From: Xanthomonas hortorum | GTDB lineage: Bacteria > Pseudomonadota > Gammaproteobacteria > Xanthomonadales > Xanthomonadaceae | Assembly: GCF_024339125.1 (NCBI RefSeq) | Contig: NZ_CP101417.1 | Coordinates: forward strand, 2,677,001-2,741,000 | Length of the DNA: 64,000 nucleotides | Reading direction: 5' to 3' | In this document: positions 20,023 through 29,632 of the stretch, piece after piece | Layout of the letters: the number at the start of each line of letters is the position of its first letter | Position numbering within the stretch: position 1 is the stretch's first letter | Notes under the pieces: model-generated | The model's database searches: none | Told to the model about the DNA's origin: nothing | What the model saw: the letters and a program-made list of their open reading frames with translations, nothing else | Translations under genes and position numbers: made by a program

Positions 20023-22182
20023 ATGCGTCCGAACCTGTTTGCCGTTTCTATGTTGACAACACTCGCGCTCGCGGCATCCGCACAGGCAGGCGAGGGGATG
20101 TGGGTTCCGCAGCAACTGCCCGACATCGCCGGCCCGCTGCAGCAGGCCGGCTTGCGCCTGTCGCCGCAGCAACTGGCCGACCTGACCGGCGATCCGATGG
20201 GCGCGGTGGTCGCACTGGGCGGCTGCACTGCCAGCTTCGTGTCGCCGCAGGGCCTGGTGGTGACCAATCACCATTGTGCTTATGGCGCGATCCAGCTCAA
20301 TTCCACAGCGCAAAAGAATTTGATCAAGGACGGTTTCAGCGCCGCCAGACCTGCCGACGAACTGAGCGCAGGCCCCACTGCGCGCATCTACGTGCTCAAT
20401 GCCATCACCGACGTGACCGCGCCTGCCAAGGCCGCGATGGCGACAGCCGGCGATGATCCGCTCAAGCGCACGCTGGCCCTGGAGGATTTCAGCAAGCAGC
20501 AGATCGCCGCCTGCGAGGCGCAGCCCGGTTACCGCTGCCAGTTCTTCAGCTTTGCTGGCGGAAATGCCTACCGGCTGTTCAAGAATCTGGAGATCAAGGA
20601 CGTACGTTTGGCCTATGCGCCGCCAGGCAGCGTGGGCAAGTTCGGTGGCGATATCGACAACTGGATGTGGCCGCGCCACACCGGCGATTTTTCGTTCTAC
20701 CGCGCCTACGTGGGCAAGGACGGCAAGCCGGCCGCCTATGCCAAGGACAACGTGCCGTACCAGCCCAAGCACTATCTGAAGTTCGCCGATCAGCCGCTGG
20801 GCGCAGGCGACTTCGTGATGGTGGCCGGTTACCCGGGCCGTACCAATCGTTACGCGCTGGCCGCCGAATTCGACAACACCGCCGGCTGGACCTATCCGGT
20901 GGTGGGCAGACATTACAAAGACGTGATCGCTCTGATCGAACAGGCCGGCAAGCAGAATCCCGACATCCAGGTGAAATACGCTAGCACCGTGGCCGGCCTC
21001 AATAACGCCGCCAAGAACTACGATGGGCAACTGGAAGGCTTCAAGCGCATCGGGGCGCAGGCGCAGAAGCAGGCCGACGAAGCCGCGGTACTGGCCTGGC
21101 TGAAGGGGCGTGGCGCAGGCGGGCGCCAGGCGCTCGCGGCGCACGACACCCTGGTCAAACTGCTCAAAAGCGACCAGGCCACCCAGCAGCGCGACTTCGT
21201 GCTGCGGCAGTTCGACGCCACCGGCACGGTGGGGGCGGCAGTGACGCTATACCGGCTGGCGCTGGAACGCGCCAAGCCCAATGCCGAGCGCGAATCCGGG
21301 TACCAGGACCGCGACCTGCCGGCCATCGAAGGGACGATGAAGCAGATGGAGCGCCGCTACGTGCCGGCCATGGATCGGCAGCTCCAGCAGTACTGGCTCA
21401 GCCAGTATCTGAAGCTGCCCGCCAACCAGCGCATTGCCGCACTGGACCAATGGCTGGGCGGCGGCGATGCGGCCGCCGTGCAGGCCGCGTTGGGCAAGCT
21501 CGATGCCACCACGTTGGGCAGCACCGAGGCCCGCCTGAAGTGGCTGGCCGCCGATCGTGCTGCTTTCGAGGCTAGTACCGATCCGGCGATCCAATATGCC
21601 GTGGCGGTGACTCCGGCGCTGTTGCAGATCGAGCGCGAAACCAAGCTGCACACCGGCGAGCAGCTCAAGGCGCGGCCGGTGTATTTGCAGGCCCTGGCCG
21701 ATTACAAAAAGAGCAAGGGCGAGTCGGTGTATCCGGACGCCAACCTGTCGCTGCGCATCACCTTCGGCAACGTCAAGGGTTACACCCCCACGGATGGCGT
21801 GGCCTATACCCCATTCACCACTCTGGAAGGTGTGGCCGCCAAGGACACCGGCGCCGATCCGTTCGATTCGCCCAAGGCGTTGCTGGAGGCGGTCAAGGCC
21901 AAGCGCTATGCCGGGCTCGAGGACAAGCGGCTGGGCTCGGTGCCGGTCAACTTCCTGTCGGATCTGGACATCACCGGCGGCAACTCCGGTTCGCCGGTGA
22001 TGGACGCCCACGGCAAGCTGGTCGGGCTGGCGTTCGATGGGAACTGGGAGTCGGTGAGCAGCAACTGGATCTTCGATCCGTCCATGACCCGGATGATCGC
22101 CGTGGATAGCCGGTATCTGCGCTGGGTCATGACCGAAGTCGCCCCGGCGCCGCAGCTGTTGAAGGAACTCGGCGTGCGCTGA
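20023..22182 (+). CDS. S46-family dipeptidyl-peptidase (DPP7/DPP11 type)
   Basis: Periplasmic serine peptidase that removes dipeptides from the N-terminus of peptides, used in peptide nutrition. The 719-residue protein has a signal peptide (MRPNLFAVSMLTTLALAASAQA) and the trypsin-like triad: His84 in VVTNHHCAYG, Asp222 in WPRHTGDFSFYR and Ser655 in TGGNSGSPVMD. The long helical insertion between Asp and Ser is as usual for the family, and the C-terminus (DSRYLRWVMTE) is typical. Whether it is the DPP7 type (hydrophobic P1) or the DPP11 type (acidic P1) depends on a single pocket residue that I cannot place safely. It stands alone with an operator-like palindrome upstream. Confidence 0.92.
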   Translation: MRPNLFAVSMLTTLALAASAQAGEGMWVPQQLPDIAGPLQQAGLRLSPQQLADLTGDPMGAVVALGGCTASFVSPQGLVVTNHHCAYGAIQLNSTAQKNLIKDGFSAARPADELSAGPTARIYVLNAITDVTAPAKAAMATAGDDPLKRTLALEDFSKQQIAACEAQPGYRCQFFSFAGGNAYRLFKNLEIKDVRLAYAPPGSVGKFGGDIDNWMWPRHTGDFSFYRAYVGKDGKPAAYAKDNVPYQPKHYLKFADQPLGAGDFVMVAGYPGRTNRYALAAEFDNTAGWTYPVVGRHYKDVIALIEQAGKQNPDIQVKYASTVAGLNNAAKNYDGQLEGFKRIGAQAQKQADEAAVLAWLKGRGAGGRQALAAHDTLVKLLKSDQATQQRDFVLRQFDATGTVGAAVTLYRLALERAKPNAERESGYQDRDLPAIEGTMKQMERRYVPAMDRQLQQYWLSQYLKLPANQRIAALDQWLGGGDAAAVQAALGKLDATTLGSTEARLKWLAADRAAFEASTDPAIQYAVAVTPALLQIERETKLHTGEQLKARPVYLQALADYKKSKGESVYPDANLSLRITFGNVKGYTPTDGVAYTPFTTLEGVAAKDTGADPFDSPKALLEAVKAKRYAGLEDKRLGSVPVNFLSDLDITGGNSGSPVMDAHGKLVGLAFDGNWESVSSNWIFDPSMTRMIAVDSRYLRWVMTEVAPAPQLLKELGVR

Positions 22183-22273
22183 GGCGGCCGGCCGGCACGA
22201 GGGCGGGAGGGGTTATGATGCGCTCCCGTTTCGCTGCGGCGAGCCGGACCCTCCCCCAAGGAATCTCTCGCGC

Positions 22274-22918
22274 ATGCGCATCCTGCTTGCTCGTCACGGC
22301 GAGACGCCGTGGAACGCCGAAGGCCGTTACCAGGGCCAGATCGATATCCCGCTGTCGCCGGTCGGCGAAGGCCAGGCCGCTGCCCTTGGTGCGCGCCTGC
22401 AGTCGCTGGAGATCACCCGCGCGGTGGCATCGCCGCTGTCGCGTGCGCAGGCCACTGCGAAGCTGGCGCTGGGCAGTGCACGCGAGAGCTTGCTGCAGAC
22501 CGATGCGGACCTGCAGGAAATCGCACATGGCGAATGGGAAGGCTTGCTGGCCAGCGAGATCAACGACAAGGATCCGGCGCGCTTGCGTGCCTGGCGCGAA
22601 GAACCCGACACCGTGCTGATGCCTGGCGGCGAATCCTTGCGTCAGGTACTGGACCGCAGCTGGCGCGGGCTGGTACGCGCCGCCGATGGCCTGGGCGCCG
22701 ACGACACCTTGCTGGTGGTGGCGCACGATGCAGTCAATCGCGTGATCCTGTGCAAGATTCTGGGCCTGCCGTTGTCCAAGCTATGGACCTTCCGCCAGGC
22801 ACCGACCACGCTCAACCTGCTCGAAGGGGAGGACGTGGATCACCTGGAAGTGGTGCGCCTGAACGATTGCGCGCATCACACGCCATTTTTCGGTGAAGCC
22901 AAGCATCGGGCGTTGTAA
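22274..22918 (+). CDS. Histidine phosphatase family protein (phosphoglycerate mutase-like)
   Basis: Protein of 214 residues with the 2-His phosphatase fold. The phosphorylated histidine is His8 in LLARHGETPWNAEGRYQG, the second catalytic segment is VVAHDAVNRVI, and the acid region reads LQEIAHGEWEGLL. It resembles GpmB/CobC-like broad phosphatases; the substrate is unknown, and the name phosphoglycerate mutase should not be taken literally. An AAGGAA site lies about 10 nt before the ATG. It begins 91 bp after the S46 gene and may be read from its own promoter. Confidence 0.88.
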   Translation: MRILLARHGETPWNAEGRYQGQIDIPLSPVGEGQAAALGARLQSLEITRAVASPLSRAQATAKLALGSARESLLQTDADLQEIAHGEWEGLLASEINDKDPARLRAWREEPDTVLMPGGESLRQVLDRSWRGLVRAADGLGADDTLLVVAHDAVNRVILCKILGLPLSKLWTFRQAPTTLNLLEGEDVDHLEVVRLNDCAHHTPFFGEAKHRAL

Positions 22919-22948
22919 GGCTTCGATTGGAAGGAGGTAAGCAGTTCG

Positions 22949-23515
22949 GTGGCGCGCAACAGTGGAGCAACCTCCAAGCGTACACAGCCCATCAAGCTGG
23001 CACTGGTACTCGGACTCTTAGGCCTGCTGGTGCTGGGAGTCTTCGGCGATTTCATCCCCGCCATCTTTTTATCTGGTCGGCAATGGGTAGCGCCGATGGT
23101 GCTGACAGGAGCCATTCTGACGGCCCTGCCTTTTCTGCATGCCTACCGCTACGGGCGACTTAAGGCAGTTGTCAGCAAGGGCCTGTTCAATACGTTGCTG
23201 GCAATCGTCGTGGCGCCGCCGTTGCTGGGCTGCGTGTGCTGGCTGATGCTGGCCCGAGGTGCGCCGTGGGTGTACACGCGTATCGCCGGTGTCAGTTTTC
23301 AAGAAACGCATGTCATGCAGACTGAGTACTTTCAAAGCGGGCGTTCGTGCAAATACCGATTGAGTGGCGGGCCGCTGGAAGATCGGTTTCCCAGCCATCT
23401 GTGCATCAGTGAGGCGCTGTATCGTCGGCATCCCGATCAGCAAATGACCGTGGTGTTGACCGGTCAGCGCTCGGTGCTGGGAATGCGGATTGCAGCGATC
23501 GAAGACGTCCCGTGA
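22949..23515 (+). CDS. Hypothetical inner-membrane protein
   Basis: Protein of 188 residues with three predicted membrane helices (LALVLGLLGLLVLGVFGDFI, VAPMVLTGAILTALPFLHAY and TLLAIVVAPPLLGCVCWLML), then a soluble C-terminal half of about 90 residues with cysteines in SCKYRLSG and HLCISE that may pair outside the cytoplasm. I do not recognise the family. GTG at 22949 is chosen because AAGGAGGT at 22931-22938 precedes it; no ATG is well placed. It follows the phosphatase gene by 30 bp and may share its transcript. Confidence 0.7.
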   Translation: MARNSGATSKRTQPIKLALVLGLLGLLVLGVFGDFIPAIFLSGRQWVAPMVLTGAILTALPFLHAYRYGRLKAVVSKGLFNTLLAIVVAPPLLGCVCWLMLARGAPWVYTRIAGVSFQETHVMQTEYFQSGRSCKYRLSGGPLEDRFPSHLCISEALYRRHPDQQMTVVLTGQRSVLGMRIAAIEDVP

Positions 23516-23651
23516 GCGAGGACGTCTCGACACAGGTAATTGGATTTGGCAACGACAAGTGCATGTGCCTGAGCACGCCGTCGTCTTTTGTCCGAGCACG
23601 TCGCGGCCTGGAAATTCGCGATAATGCAGTTCTTCCTGCGCAGTCCTCGCC

Positions 23652-24974
23652 GTGAACGCAACCAACTCTCTCTCCGACTGGCTCGCCTACATCGAGCAAC
23701 AGCATCCGCAGAACATCGCCATGGGCCTGGAGCGCGTGCGCGAAGTCGCTGCGCGTCTGCAGCTCGCAGCGCCGGCCACCCACGTCATCGTCGTCGGCGG
23801 CACCAATGGCAAAGGCTCCACCGTGGCCTTTATCGAGGCGATCGGGCGCGCGGCCGGCTGGAAGGTGGGTACCTACACTTCGCCGCATCTGCTGCGCTAC
23901 AACGAGCGCGTGCGTATCGATGGAGACGAGGCCAGCGATGCACAACTGGTCGACGCCTTTGCAGCCGTCGAAGCGGCGCGCGGCCAGACCGCACTGACGT
24001 ATTTCGAGTACGGCACGCTCGCAGCGCTGTGGCTGTTGCAGCGCTCCGCGCTGGACCTGGCGGTGCTGGAAATCGGCCTGGGCGGGCGTCTGGATGCGGT
24101 GAACATCATCGATTCGGATGTGGCGGTGATCACCACCGTGGATATCGACCACACCGATTGGCTGGGCGAAGACCGCGAGGCGATCGGTACCGAGAAGGCC
24201 GGCATCATCCGCGCCTGGAAACCAGTGGTGCTGGGCGAAATCGATCCGCCGTCGAGCGTGTTGCGGCGCGCCTACCAGCTGGGCGCCAATGCAATCCGCG
24301 CCGGCAGCGATTACTTCTTCGAGCCGATCGCCGCGCAGCAAACCGATGCACAACAATCCAACGCACAGCATTCCAACCCGCAGCATTGGCGCTGGCGCGA
24401 TGTCGCAGTGACCCTGGAACTCCCGATGCCGGCCCTGCACGCGCCGGTGCAACTGGCCAACGCCGCCGCCGCAATCGCCGCGCTGCAGGCATTGCCGGTC
24501 GAGGTACCCCCTGCGGCCTGGGCGCAGGGCATCACCAACGCGCAAGTGGCCGGTCGCCTGCAGCGCATCGATGTCGCTGGCGTGCAGGTGGTGCTGGATG
24601 TCGGCCACAACCCGCAGGCGGCGCGCGCGCTGGCCGACGCACTCGGCGCGCAAGCGCACGCAGGCAGCACGCATGCGATCTACGCCGCATTGGCAGACAA
24701 GGACGTGCCGGGCGTGGTGGCGGCGGTAGCCACGCAGATCGACCACTGGGTGCTGGCCGGGCTGGAAGGCGCACGTGGGCAGTCGGCCGAGGCATTGCAG
24801 CAACGCCTGCAGGGCACCTCCGCGGCGCAGGCGCCGTGCCATCGTGACGTCGCAAGCGCACTGCGCGCGGTACTCGCGGCGGCCAAACCAGGCGATCGCG
24901 TGCTGGTGTTCGGCTCGTTTCATACCGTCGCCGACGCGCTGCACGCACTTCATTCAGGCCACCAAGGTCGGTAG
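23652..24974 (+). CDS. folC: Bifunctional folylpolyglutamate synthase / dihydrofolate synthase
   Basis: Adds L-glutamate to dihydropteroate and extends folate polyglutamate tails with ATP. The 440-residue protein is of Mur-ligase type. The ATP loop is VVGGTNGKGSTVAFIEAIGR at about 48-67, TYTSPHLLRYNERVRIDG is the family's substrate loop, and LEIGLGGRLDAVNII and TTVDIDHTDWLGEDREAIG carry the magnesium site. The C-terminal domain includes VVLDVGHNPQAARALADAL. The start is GTG at 23652, which fits the family N-terminus. It heads the conserved run folC-dedD-cvpA-purF; an accD gene is not immediately upstream here, unlike E. coli. Confidence 0.95.
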   Translation: MNATNSLSDWLAYIEQQHPQNIAMGLERVREVAARLQLAAPATHVIVVGGTNGKGSTVAFIEAIGRAAGWKVGTYTSPHLLRYNERVRIDGDEASDAQLVDAFAAVEAARGQTALTYFEYGTLAALWLLQRSALDLAVLEIGLGGRLDAVNIIDSDVAVITTVDIDHTDWLGEDREAIGTEKAGIIRAWKPVVLGEIDPPSSVLRRAYQLGANAIRAGSDYFFEPIAAQQTDAQQSNAQHSNPQHWRWRDVAVTLELPMPALHAPVQLANAAAAIAALQALPVEVPPAAWAQGITNAQVAGRLQRIDVAGVQVVLDVGHNPQAARALADALGAQAHAGSTHAIYAALADKDVPGVVAAVATQIDHWVLAGLEGARGQSAEALQQRLQGTSAAQAPCHRDVASALRAVLAAAKPGDRVLVFGSFHTVADALHALHSGHQGR

Positions 24975-25033
24975 CCCGGCTGCGGCCTTATAATCGCCGC
25001 GGCAACCCGCCACGCCGCCTCTCGTCTCTTTAC

Positions 25034-26104
25034 GTGGATACTGCTCTGAAACAGCGATTGATTGGCGCCATCGTTCTGGTGGCGCTTGCCGTGATCTTCC
25101 TGCCGATGCTGGTCAAGGGCCCTGCGCCGTCGAGCGGCGTGGCCGATGTGCCGCTCGAGGCACCCGCAGCGCCTGCCAATGGCGAGTTCGAAACCCGCGA
25201 ATTGCCGCTGGTCACCCCGGGCGATGCGCCGGCCGGCGGTGCGCTTGGCATGCGCGGTGCCCCCACGGCGCCGGCAGCGGTGCAGGACAACCCGGATGCG
25301 GCCGACCTGGCCAAGCCCTCCAGCGCGCCATCGGCCCCTGATGTGGCCGCCGGCAACTACGCGGTGAATTTCGGTGCCTACGCCACCAGTGCCGATGCCG
25401 ATGCGGTGATCGCGCGGCTCAAGCAGGCGCAACTGCCGGGCTTCAGCGAAAAGACCCAGATCAACGGCCGCCCGGCGTGGCGCGTGCGCGTGGGGCCGTA
25501 TGTCGATCAGGCCCAGGCCGAATCGGCCCGCCTGCAGGCAGTGAAGGTGCGCGGCGACGTCAACGCGCAGGTGGTGACGCTGGATACCAATGCCGCCGCG
25601 CCAGCGCCAGCGCCTGCAGCTGCACCAACGCCTGCACCGGCCGCAAAGCCCAGCAGCAGTGTGGCAGCCGCCAGCACCACCGCGCCGACCAAGACCGAAA
25701 GCCTGCCGCCGGAGCCCGCCAAACCGGTAGCCGCCGCGCCCAAGCCGGCCGAAGTGCCCAAGCCTGTGCCGGCCAAGCCGGAGGTCGCCAAAGCCGAGCC
25801 GGCCAAGCCCGAACCTGCCAAGCCGGTCGTGGCTGCGCCTACCGCGCCGGCAGCGCCTGCGGCCAGTTCGGTCGGTTTTGCGGTGCAGTTAGGTGCGTTT
25901 GGCCGCGCCGAAGACGCCAATGCCCTGCGCGACCGCGTACGCGCCGCCGGCTTCAGCGCCTTTGTCGAACAGGTCCGCACCGACAAGGGCGCGCTCAACC
26001 GCGTGCGTGTCGGCCCGGTGGCCAACCGTGGCGATGCCGAACAGCTGCGTGCGCAGGTGGCGGCCAAGGTCGGCATTTCCGGCATGGTGCGTCCGCATCC
26101 GTAA
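25034..26104 (+). CDS. dedD: DedD-like cell-division protein with two SPOR domains
   Basis: Inner-membrane protein of 356 residues that should bind denuded septal peptidoglycan. It has an N-terminal membrane anchor (RLIGAIVLVALAVIFLPMLV), a Pro/Ala-rich linker and two SPOR domains, one around 110-180 (YAVNFGAYATSADADAVIAR) and one at the C-terminus around 277-350 (FAVQLGAFGRAEDANALRDR). Between them is a long Ala/Pro/Lys linker with repeated PAKPE-type units. E. coli DedD has a single SPOR domain, so the double SPOR is a difference. The start is GTG at 25034; the N-terminal sequence MDTALKQRLIGAIVL fits DedD. It sits between folC and cvpA, as in E. coli. Confidence 0.88.
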   Translation: MDTALKQRLIGAIVLVALAVIFLPMLVKGPAPSSGVADVPLEAPAAPANGEFETRELPLVTPGDAPAGGALGMRGAPTAPAAVQDNPDAADLAKPSSAPSAPDVAAGNYAVNFGAYATSADADAVIARLKQAQLPGFSEKTQINGRPAWRVRVGPYVDQAQAESARLQAVKVRGDVNAQVVTLDTNAAAPAPAPAAAPTPAPAAKPSSSVAAASTTAPTKTESLPPEPAKPVAAAPKPAEVPKPVPAKPEVAKAEPAKPEPAKPVVAAPTAPAAPAASSVGFAVQLGAFGRAEDANALRDRVRAAGFSAFVEQVRTDKGALNRVRVGPVANRGDAEQLRAQVAAKVGISGMVRPHP

Positions 26105-26333
26105 AACGGCTGCGCCGCCATCGGGTGTGCGTCGCCGGTATCAGACATCTGCATCGGCGCGACCCTTCGTACACTGCGCTGCTGCAGGCCGTCCGCATCA
26201 AGCCTGACAGCCACTCACGACATGTCGTCGGTGGTTTTCAGATTCCCGACCGCCTCACACCCATGGAGGGGAGCGCAATGAACACCGAGCCAGGTTGCAG
26301 CAACGGCGCGTGCGCCGCGCGGAGAAGTTGGCA

Positions 26334-27080
26334 ATGATCGACATGGTGCTGGGCGTCATCATTCTGGTGTCGGCCCTGTTGGGCTTGCTGCGCGGCTTTG
26401 TCGCGATCGTGGTCGGCACGCTGTCGTGGTTGCTTGCTGGCTGGGCCACATTCCAGTTCGGCGGCTCGGCCGCGCGCTGGATCGCCGACGGCAAGCATCC
26501 GTCGGCCACCGAGTCGTTCGGCGGCTACGCGATGGTGTTCGTCGGCGTGCTGATCACCGTAGCGGTGATCGGCATGGTGATCCGTGCCGGCGTGGACGCA
26601 GTGCGGCTCGGCGGGATGGACCGCATGCTCGGCTTCGGCCTGGGCGTGGTGCGCGGCGGCTTTCTGGCCAGCGTGCTGGTGCTGCTGATGAGCTTCACCC
26701 CGTTGCCGCGCGAGCCGGCGTGGCGGCAATCGGTGCTGATGCCGATGCTGTCGCCGGGTGCGGGCTGGATGCGGGCGCAACTGCCGGCCTGGCGGATGCC
26801 GTCGATGGACATGCCATCGATGGAACTCGGCAACTTGCCAACGGAGTTGGGGAAGTTGCCCTCGGCAGGCAATAATACGGATCTGGGCAAGGCGCTGTCC
26901 GGGTCCGGTCTGAGCGACACCATCACGCGTGCGCTTGGGCAACCCGGTAAAGCCGCCAGCGACGGACGCGATCCGACGCAGGCGATGCCGGCCAATATCG
27001 ATCCGGCGCAGATTCGCGGCGGAGAAAGCGACCCGGCTCGGGTCGAGTCTCAAGGCCAGGCACGGCCACCTTCACAGTAA
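26334..27080 (+). CDS. cvpA: CvpA family membrane protein
   Basis: Inner-membrane protein of 248 residues whose homologue in E. coli is needed for colicin V production; its molecular role is still unclear. Four membrane helices are visible, starting with MIDMVLGVIILVSALLGLLRGF, the family's N-terminal signature, written here as MIDMVLGVIILVSALLGLL. Residues after about 150 form a low-complexity, likely disordered tail containing PSMDMPSMELGNLPTELGKL. The ATG at 26334 has GGAGAAG 7 nt upstream. The upstream gap of 229 bp after dedD shows no gene. It lies 30 bp before purF. Confidence 0.9.
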   Translation: MIDMVLGVIILVSALLGLLRGFVAIVVGTLSWLLAGWATFQFGGSAARWIADGKHPSATESFGGYAMVFVGVLITVAVIGMVIRAGVDAVRLGGMDRMLGFGLGVVRGGFLASVLVLLMSFTPLPREPAWRQSVLMPMLSPGAGWMRAQLPAWRMPSMDMPSMELGNLPTELGKLPSAGNNTDLGKALSGSGLSDTITRALGQPGKAASDGRDPTQAMPANIDPAQIRGGESDPARVESQGQARPPSQ

Positions 27081-27110
27081 CGGCGCAAGCCGCAGCGGAG
27101 AACGCGCACC

Positions 27111-28577
27111 ATGTGTGGCATCGTCGGTATTGTCGGCAACCAAAACGTCGCCGGGCAGCTTTATGACGGCCTGACCGTCCTGCAGCATCGTGGGCAGGAC
27201 GCCGCAGGCATCGCCACCGCCGATGGCACGCGCCTGCGTGTGCAGAAGGCCAATGGCCTGGTGCGCGATGTCTTCGACGAAAAGAAGATGGCGGTGCTGG
27301 AAGGCCGCGTCGGCATCGCGCATTGCCGCTACCCGACCGCCGGCTCGGAGGGCATGGACGAGGCGCAGCCGTTCTACGTCAACTCGCCCTACGGCATCGC
27401 GCTGGCGCACAACGGCAACCTGATCAACACCGAGGCCTTGCGCCAGCAGGTGTTCGAGGCCGACCGCCGCAACATCAACACCGATTCGGACAGCGAAGTG
27501 CTGTTGAACGTGTTCGCCTACGAGCTGGATGCGCAGCGCATGCTCACCCCCGAGGCGGCGATACGCGCGGTGGCCGGCGTGCACCGTCGCTGCAAGGGCG
27601 GCTATGCGGTGGTCAGCGTGGTGCTGGGCCTGGGCTTGGTGGCGTTCCGCGACCCGCACGGCATTCGTCCGCTGGTGCTGGGCAAGCGCGATCACGCCGA
27701 AGGCACCGAATACATCGTGTCCTCCGAATCGGCCGCGCTGGACATCCTCGGCTATCAGCGCGTGCGCGATGTGCGCCCCGGCGAAGCGCTGGTGATCACC
27801 GCGCGCGGCGAGCTGTTTTCGGAAATCTGCGCCGCGCCCACCGACCATGCGCCATGCATCTTCGAGTACGTGTATTTCGCGCGTCCCGATTCGATGATCG
27901 ACAACATCTCGGTGCACAAGGCGCGCATGCGCATGGGCCTGAAGCTGGGCGAGAAGATCCTGCGCCTGCGCCCGGACCACGATATTGACACCATCATTCC
28001 GATCCCGGACACCTCGCGCGATGTGGCGCTGGAGATGTCCAACGTGCTCGGGGTGAAGTACCGCGAAGGCTTCGTCAAGAATCGCTATGTGGGCCGCACC
28101 TTCATCATGCCGGGGCAGGGCGAGCGGCAGAAATCGGTGCGTCGCAAGCTCAACCCGATCCACCTGGAATTCCGCAACCGCGTGGTGCTGCTGGTCGACG
28201 ATTCGATCGTGCGCGGCACCACCAGCCGGCAGATCGTGCAGATGGCGCGCGATGCCGGTGCGCGCAAGGTGTATCTGGCCTCGGCCGCACCGCCGGTGCG
28301 TTACCCCAACATCTACGGCATCGACATGCCGGCCGCCGAAGAACTCATTGCGCATGGCCGCAGCGAGCACGAGATCCAGGAATTCCTCGGCTGCGACTGG
28401 CTGATCTATCAGGATCTGGAAGACCTGGAAGTGGCGGTGCGCGAAGGCAACCCGGATATCAAGCAGTTCGATTCCTCGTGCTTCAACGGCGAGTACATCA
28501 CCGGGATCGAGCCGGGTTATTTCCAGCGGATCCAGCAGTTGCGCTCCGACGAAGCCAAGCGCAAACGCCGCGCGTGA
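27111..28577 (+). CDS. purF: Amidophosphoribosyltransferase
   Basis: First committed enzyme of purine synthesis: PRPP plus glutamine gives 5-phosphoribosylamine. The 488-residue protein has the N-terminal nucleophile Cys2 ([11 protein letters not shown]), glutaminase segments [12 protein letters not shown] and [15 protein letters not shown], and the PRPP-binding motif [19 protein letters not shown] near residue 362. The propeptide is absent, so Met removal exposes the cysteine, as in the E. coli type. Length fits the family. Gene order cvpA-purF is conserved; no PurR-like operator is visible in the 30-bp gap. Confidence 0.97.
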   Translation: MCGIVGIVGNQNVAGQLYDGLTVLQHRGQDAAGIATADGTRLRVQKANGLVRDVFDEKKMAVLEGRVGIAHCRYPTAGSEGMDEAQPFYVNSPYGIALAHNGNLINTEALRQQVFEADRRNINTDSDSEVLLNVFAYELDAQRMLTPEAAIRAVAGVHRRCKGGYAVVSVVLGLGLVAFRDPHGIRPLVLGKRDHAEGTEYIVSSESAALDILGYQRVRDVRPGEALVITARGELFSEICAAPTDHAPCIFEYVYFARPDSMIDNISVHKARMRMGLKLGEKILRLRPDHDIDTIIPIPDTSRDVALEMSNVLGVKYREGFVKNRYVGRTFIMPGQGERQKSVRRKLNPIHLEFRNRVVLLVDDSIVRGTTSRQIVQMARDAGARKVYLASAAPPVRYPNIYGIDMPAAEELIAHGRSEHEIQEFLGCDWLIYQDLEDLEVAVREGNPDIKQFDSSCFNGEYITGIEPGYFQRIQQLRSDEAKRKRRA

Positions 28578-28632
28578 TGGTGGTGCGGCAGCGTCGTGGA
28601 GTTGCGCTGCCGGCGAATGACGGAGCGCTGAC

Positions 28633-29442
28633 GTGACGATGGATCTCTTGCAGGCCGCACACGCCTGCCTGCAAACGGCCGATCCGCTGGAGAAGGTCGC
28701 GCTGACCCAGCGACATGCGGCCGCCTTCCGCGCCGGCACGCTGTCGTTGCCATCGCCGCAGGCCGCGCCCTCCGCGCCGATCTGCATGCCTGGCCGGCCT
28801 GCAACGCCGGTGCTGGTGCATCCGCGCGAGGTGCCACGGCGTGGATTGGGCACGCCGGAAGGGCGCGCCGCCTTCATCCACGCCATCGCGCATATCGAAC
28901 TCAACGCCATCGATCTGGCCTGGGATGCGGTGTATCGCTTCCGCGGGTTGCCGGATGCGTTCTATGCGGATTGGGTAGCGGTGGCCGACGACGAATCGCG
29001 TCACTTCATGCTGCTGCGCGCGCGATTGCAGGCGCACGACCACGACTACGGCGATTTCCCCGCGCATAACGGCCTGTGGGAAATGTGCGAGAAAACCGCG
29101 CATGACGGCCTCGCACGCATGGCCCTGGTGCCACGCGTGCTGGAAGCGCGTGGTCTGGACGTGACACCGGCCATGATCGTCAAGCTGCGCTCGCTCGGCG
29201 ATATCGCCACTGCGCAGGTGCTGGAAACCATCCTGCGCGAAGAAGTGGCGCATGTAGCGGCCGGCTCGCGCTGGTATCGCTGGTATTGCGCGCAGGCCGG
29301 CATCGAGCCGCGCGCGCGTTTCAAGGCGCTGCTGCGCGAATACGCCGGCGGCTATCTGCATGGACCATTCAATATCCAAGCGCGGCTGCTTGCCGGTTTC
29401 GATGAGGATGAGTTGGCCAGTCTGGTGGAGCAGGCTGGCTGA
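28633..29442 (+). CDS. DUF455 ferritin-like protein
   Basis: Protein of 269 residues of the DUF455 family with a four-helix ferritin-like core. Candidate metal ligands lie in AHIELNAIDLAWDAVYRF (Glu), VADDESRHFMLL (Glu, His) and LREEVAHVAAGSRWYRWY (Glu, His), consistent with a di-iron or related site. Function is not established for the family, although a link to tRNA modification enzymes (MiaE-like fold) is a reasonable structural comparison. GTG at 28633 has GGAG 7 nt upstream and is preferred over ATG at 28639. It follows purF by 55 bp. Confidence 0.82.
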   Translation: MTMDLLQAAHACLQTADPLEKVALTQRHAAAFRAGTLSLPSPQAAPSAPICMPGRPATPVLVHPREVPRRGLGTPEGRAAFIHAIAHIELNAIDLAWDAVYRFRGLPDAFYADWVAVADDESRHFMLLRARLQAHDHDYGDFPAHNGLWEMCEKTAHDGLARMALVPRVLEARGLDVTPAMIVKLRSLGDIATAQVLETILREEVAHVAAGSRWYRWYCAQAGIEPRARFKALLREYAGGYLHGPFNIQARLLAGFDEDELASLVEQAG

Positions 29443-29632
29443 AAAAATGTGCGCGGGTTCCCTCTGCGCAGCCGCCGGAATCGCATGCATTCCAGGCGAG
29501 CATCACAGAACTGTAATTTTCCTTTGCAACTACTTGCAATGTGTACTGTCACTCCGGCCTTAATGGCGTCCCGGGGGCAGGGGCCCGGTGTTTCACATCC
29601 GTTACTTCCATGTCTAAGGAGAGAGAGAGACG

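Noticed and set aside
26205-26230. CTGTCA/ATGTCG pair upstream of cvpA as a Pho box
   Set aside because: The half-sites are 6 nt apart rather than 4 and no -10 has the right spacing.
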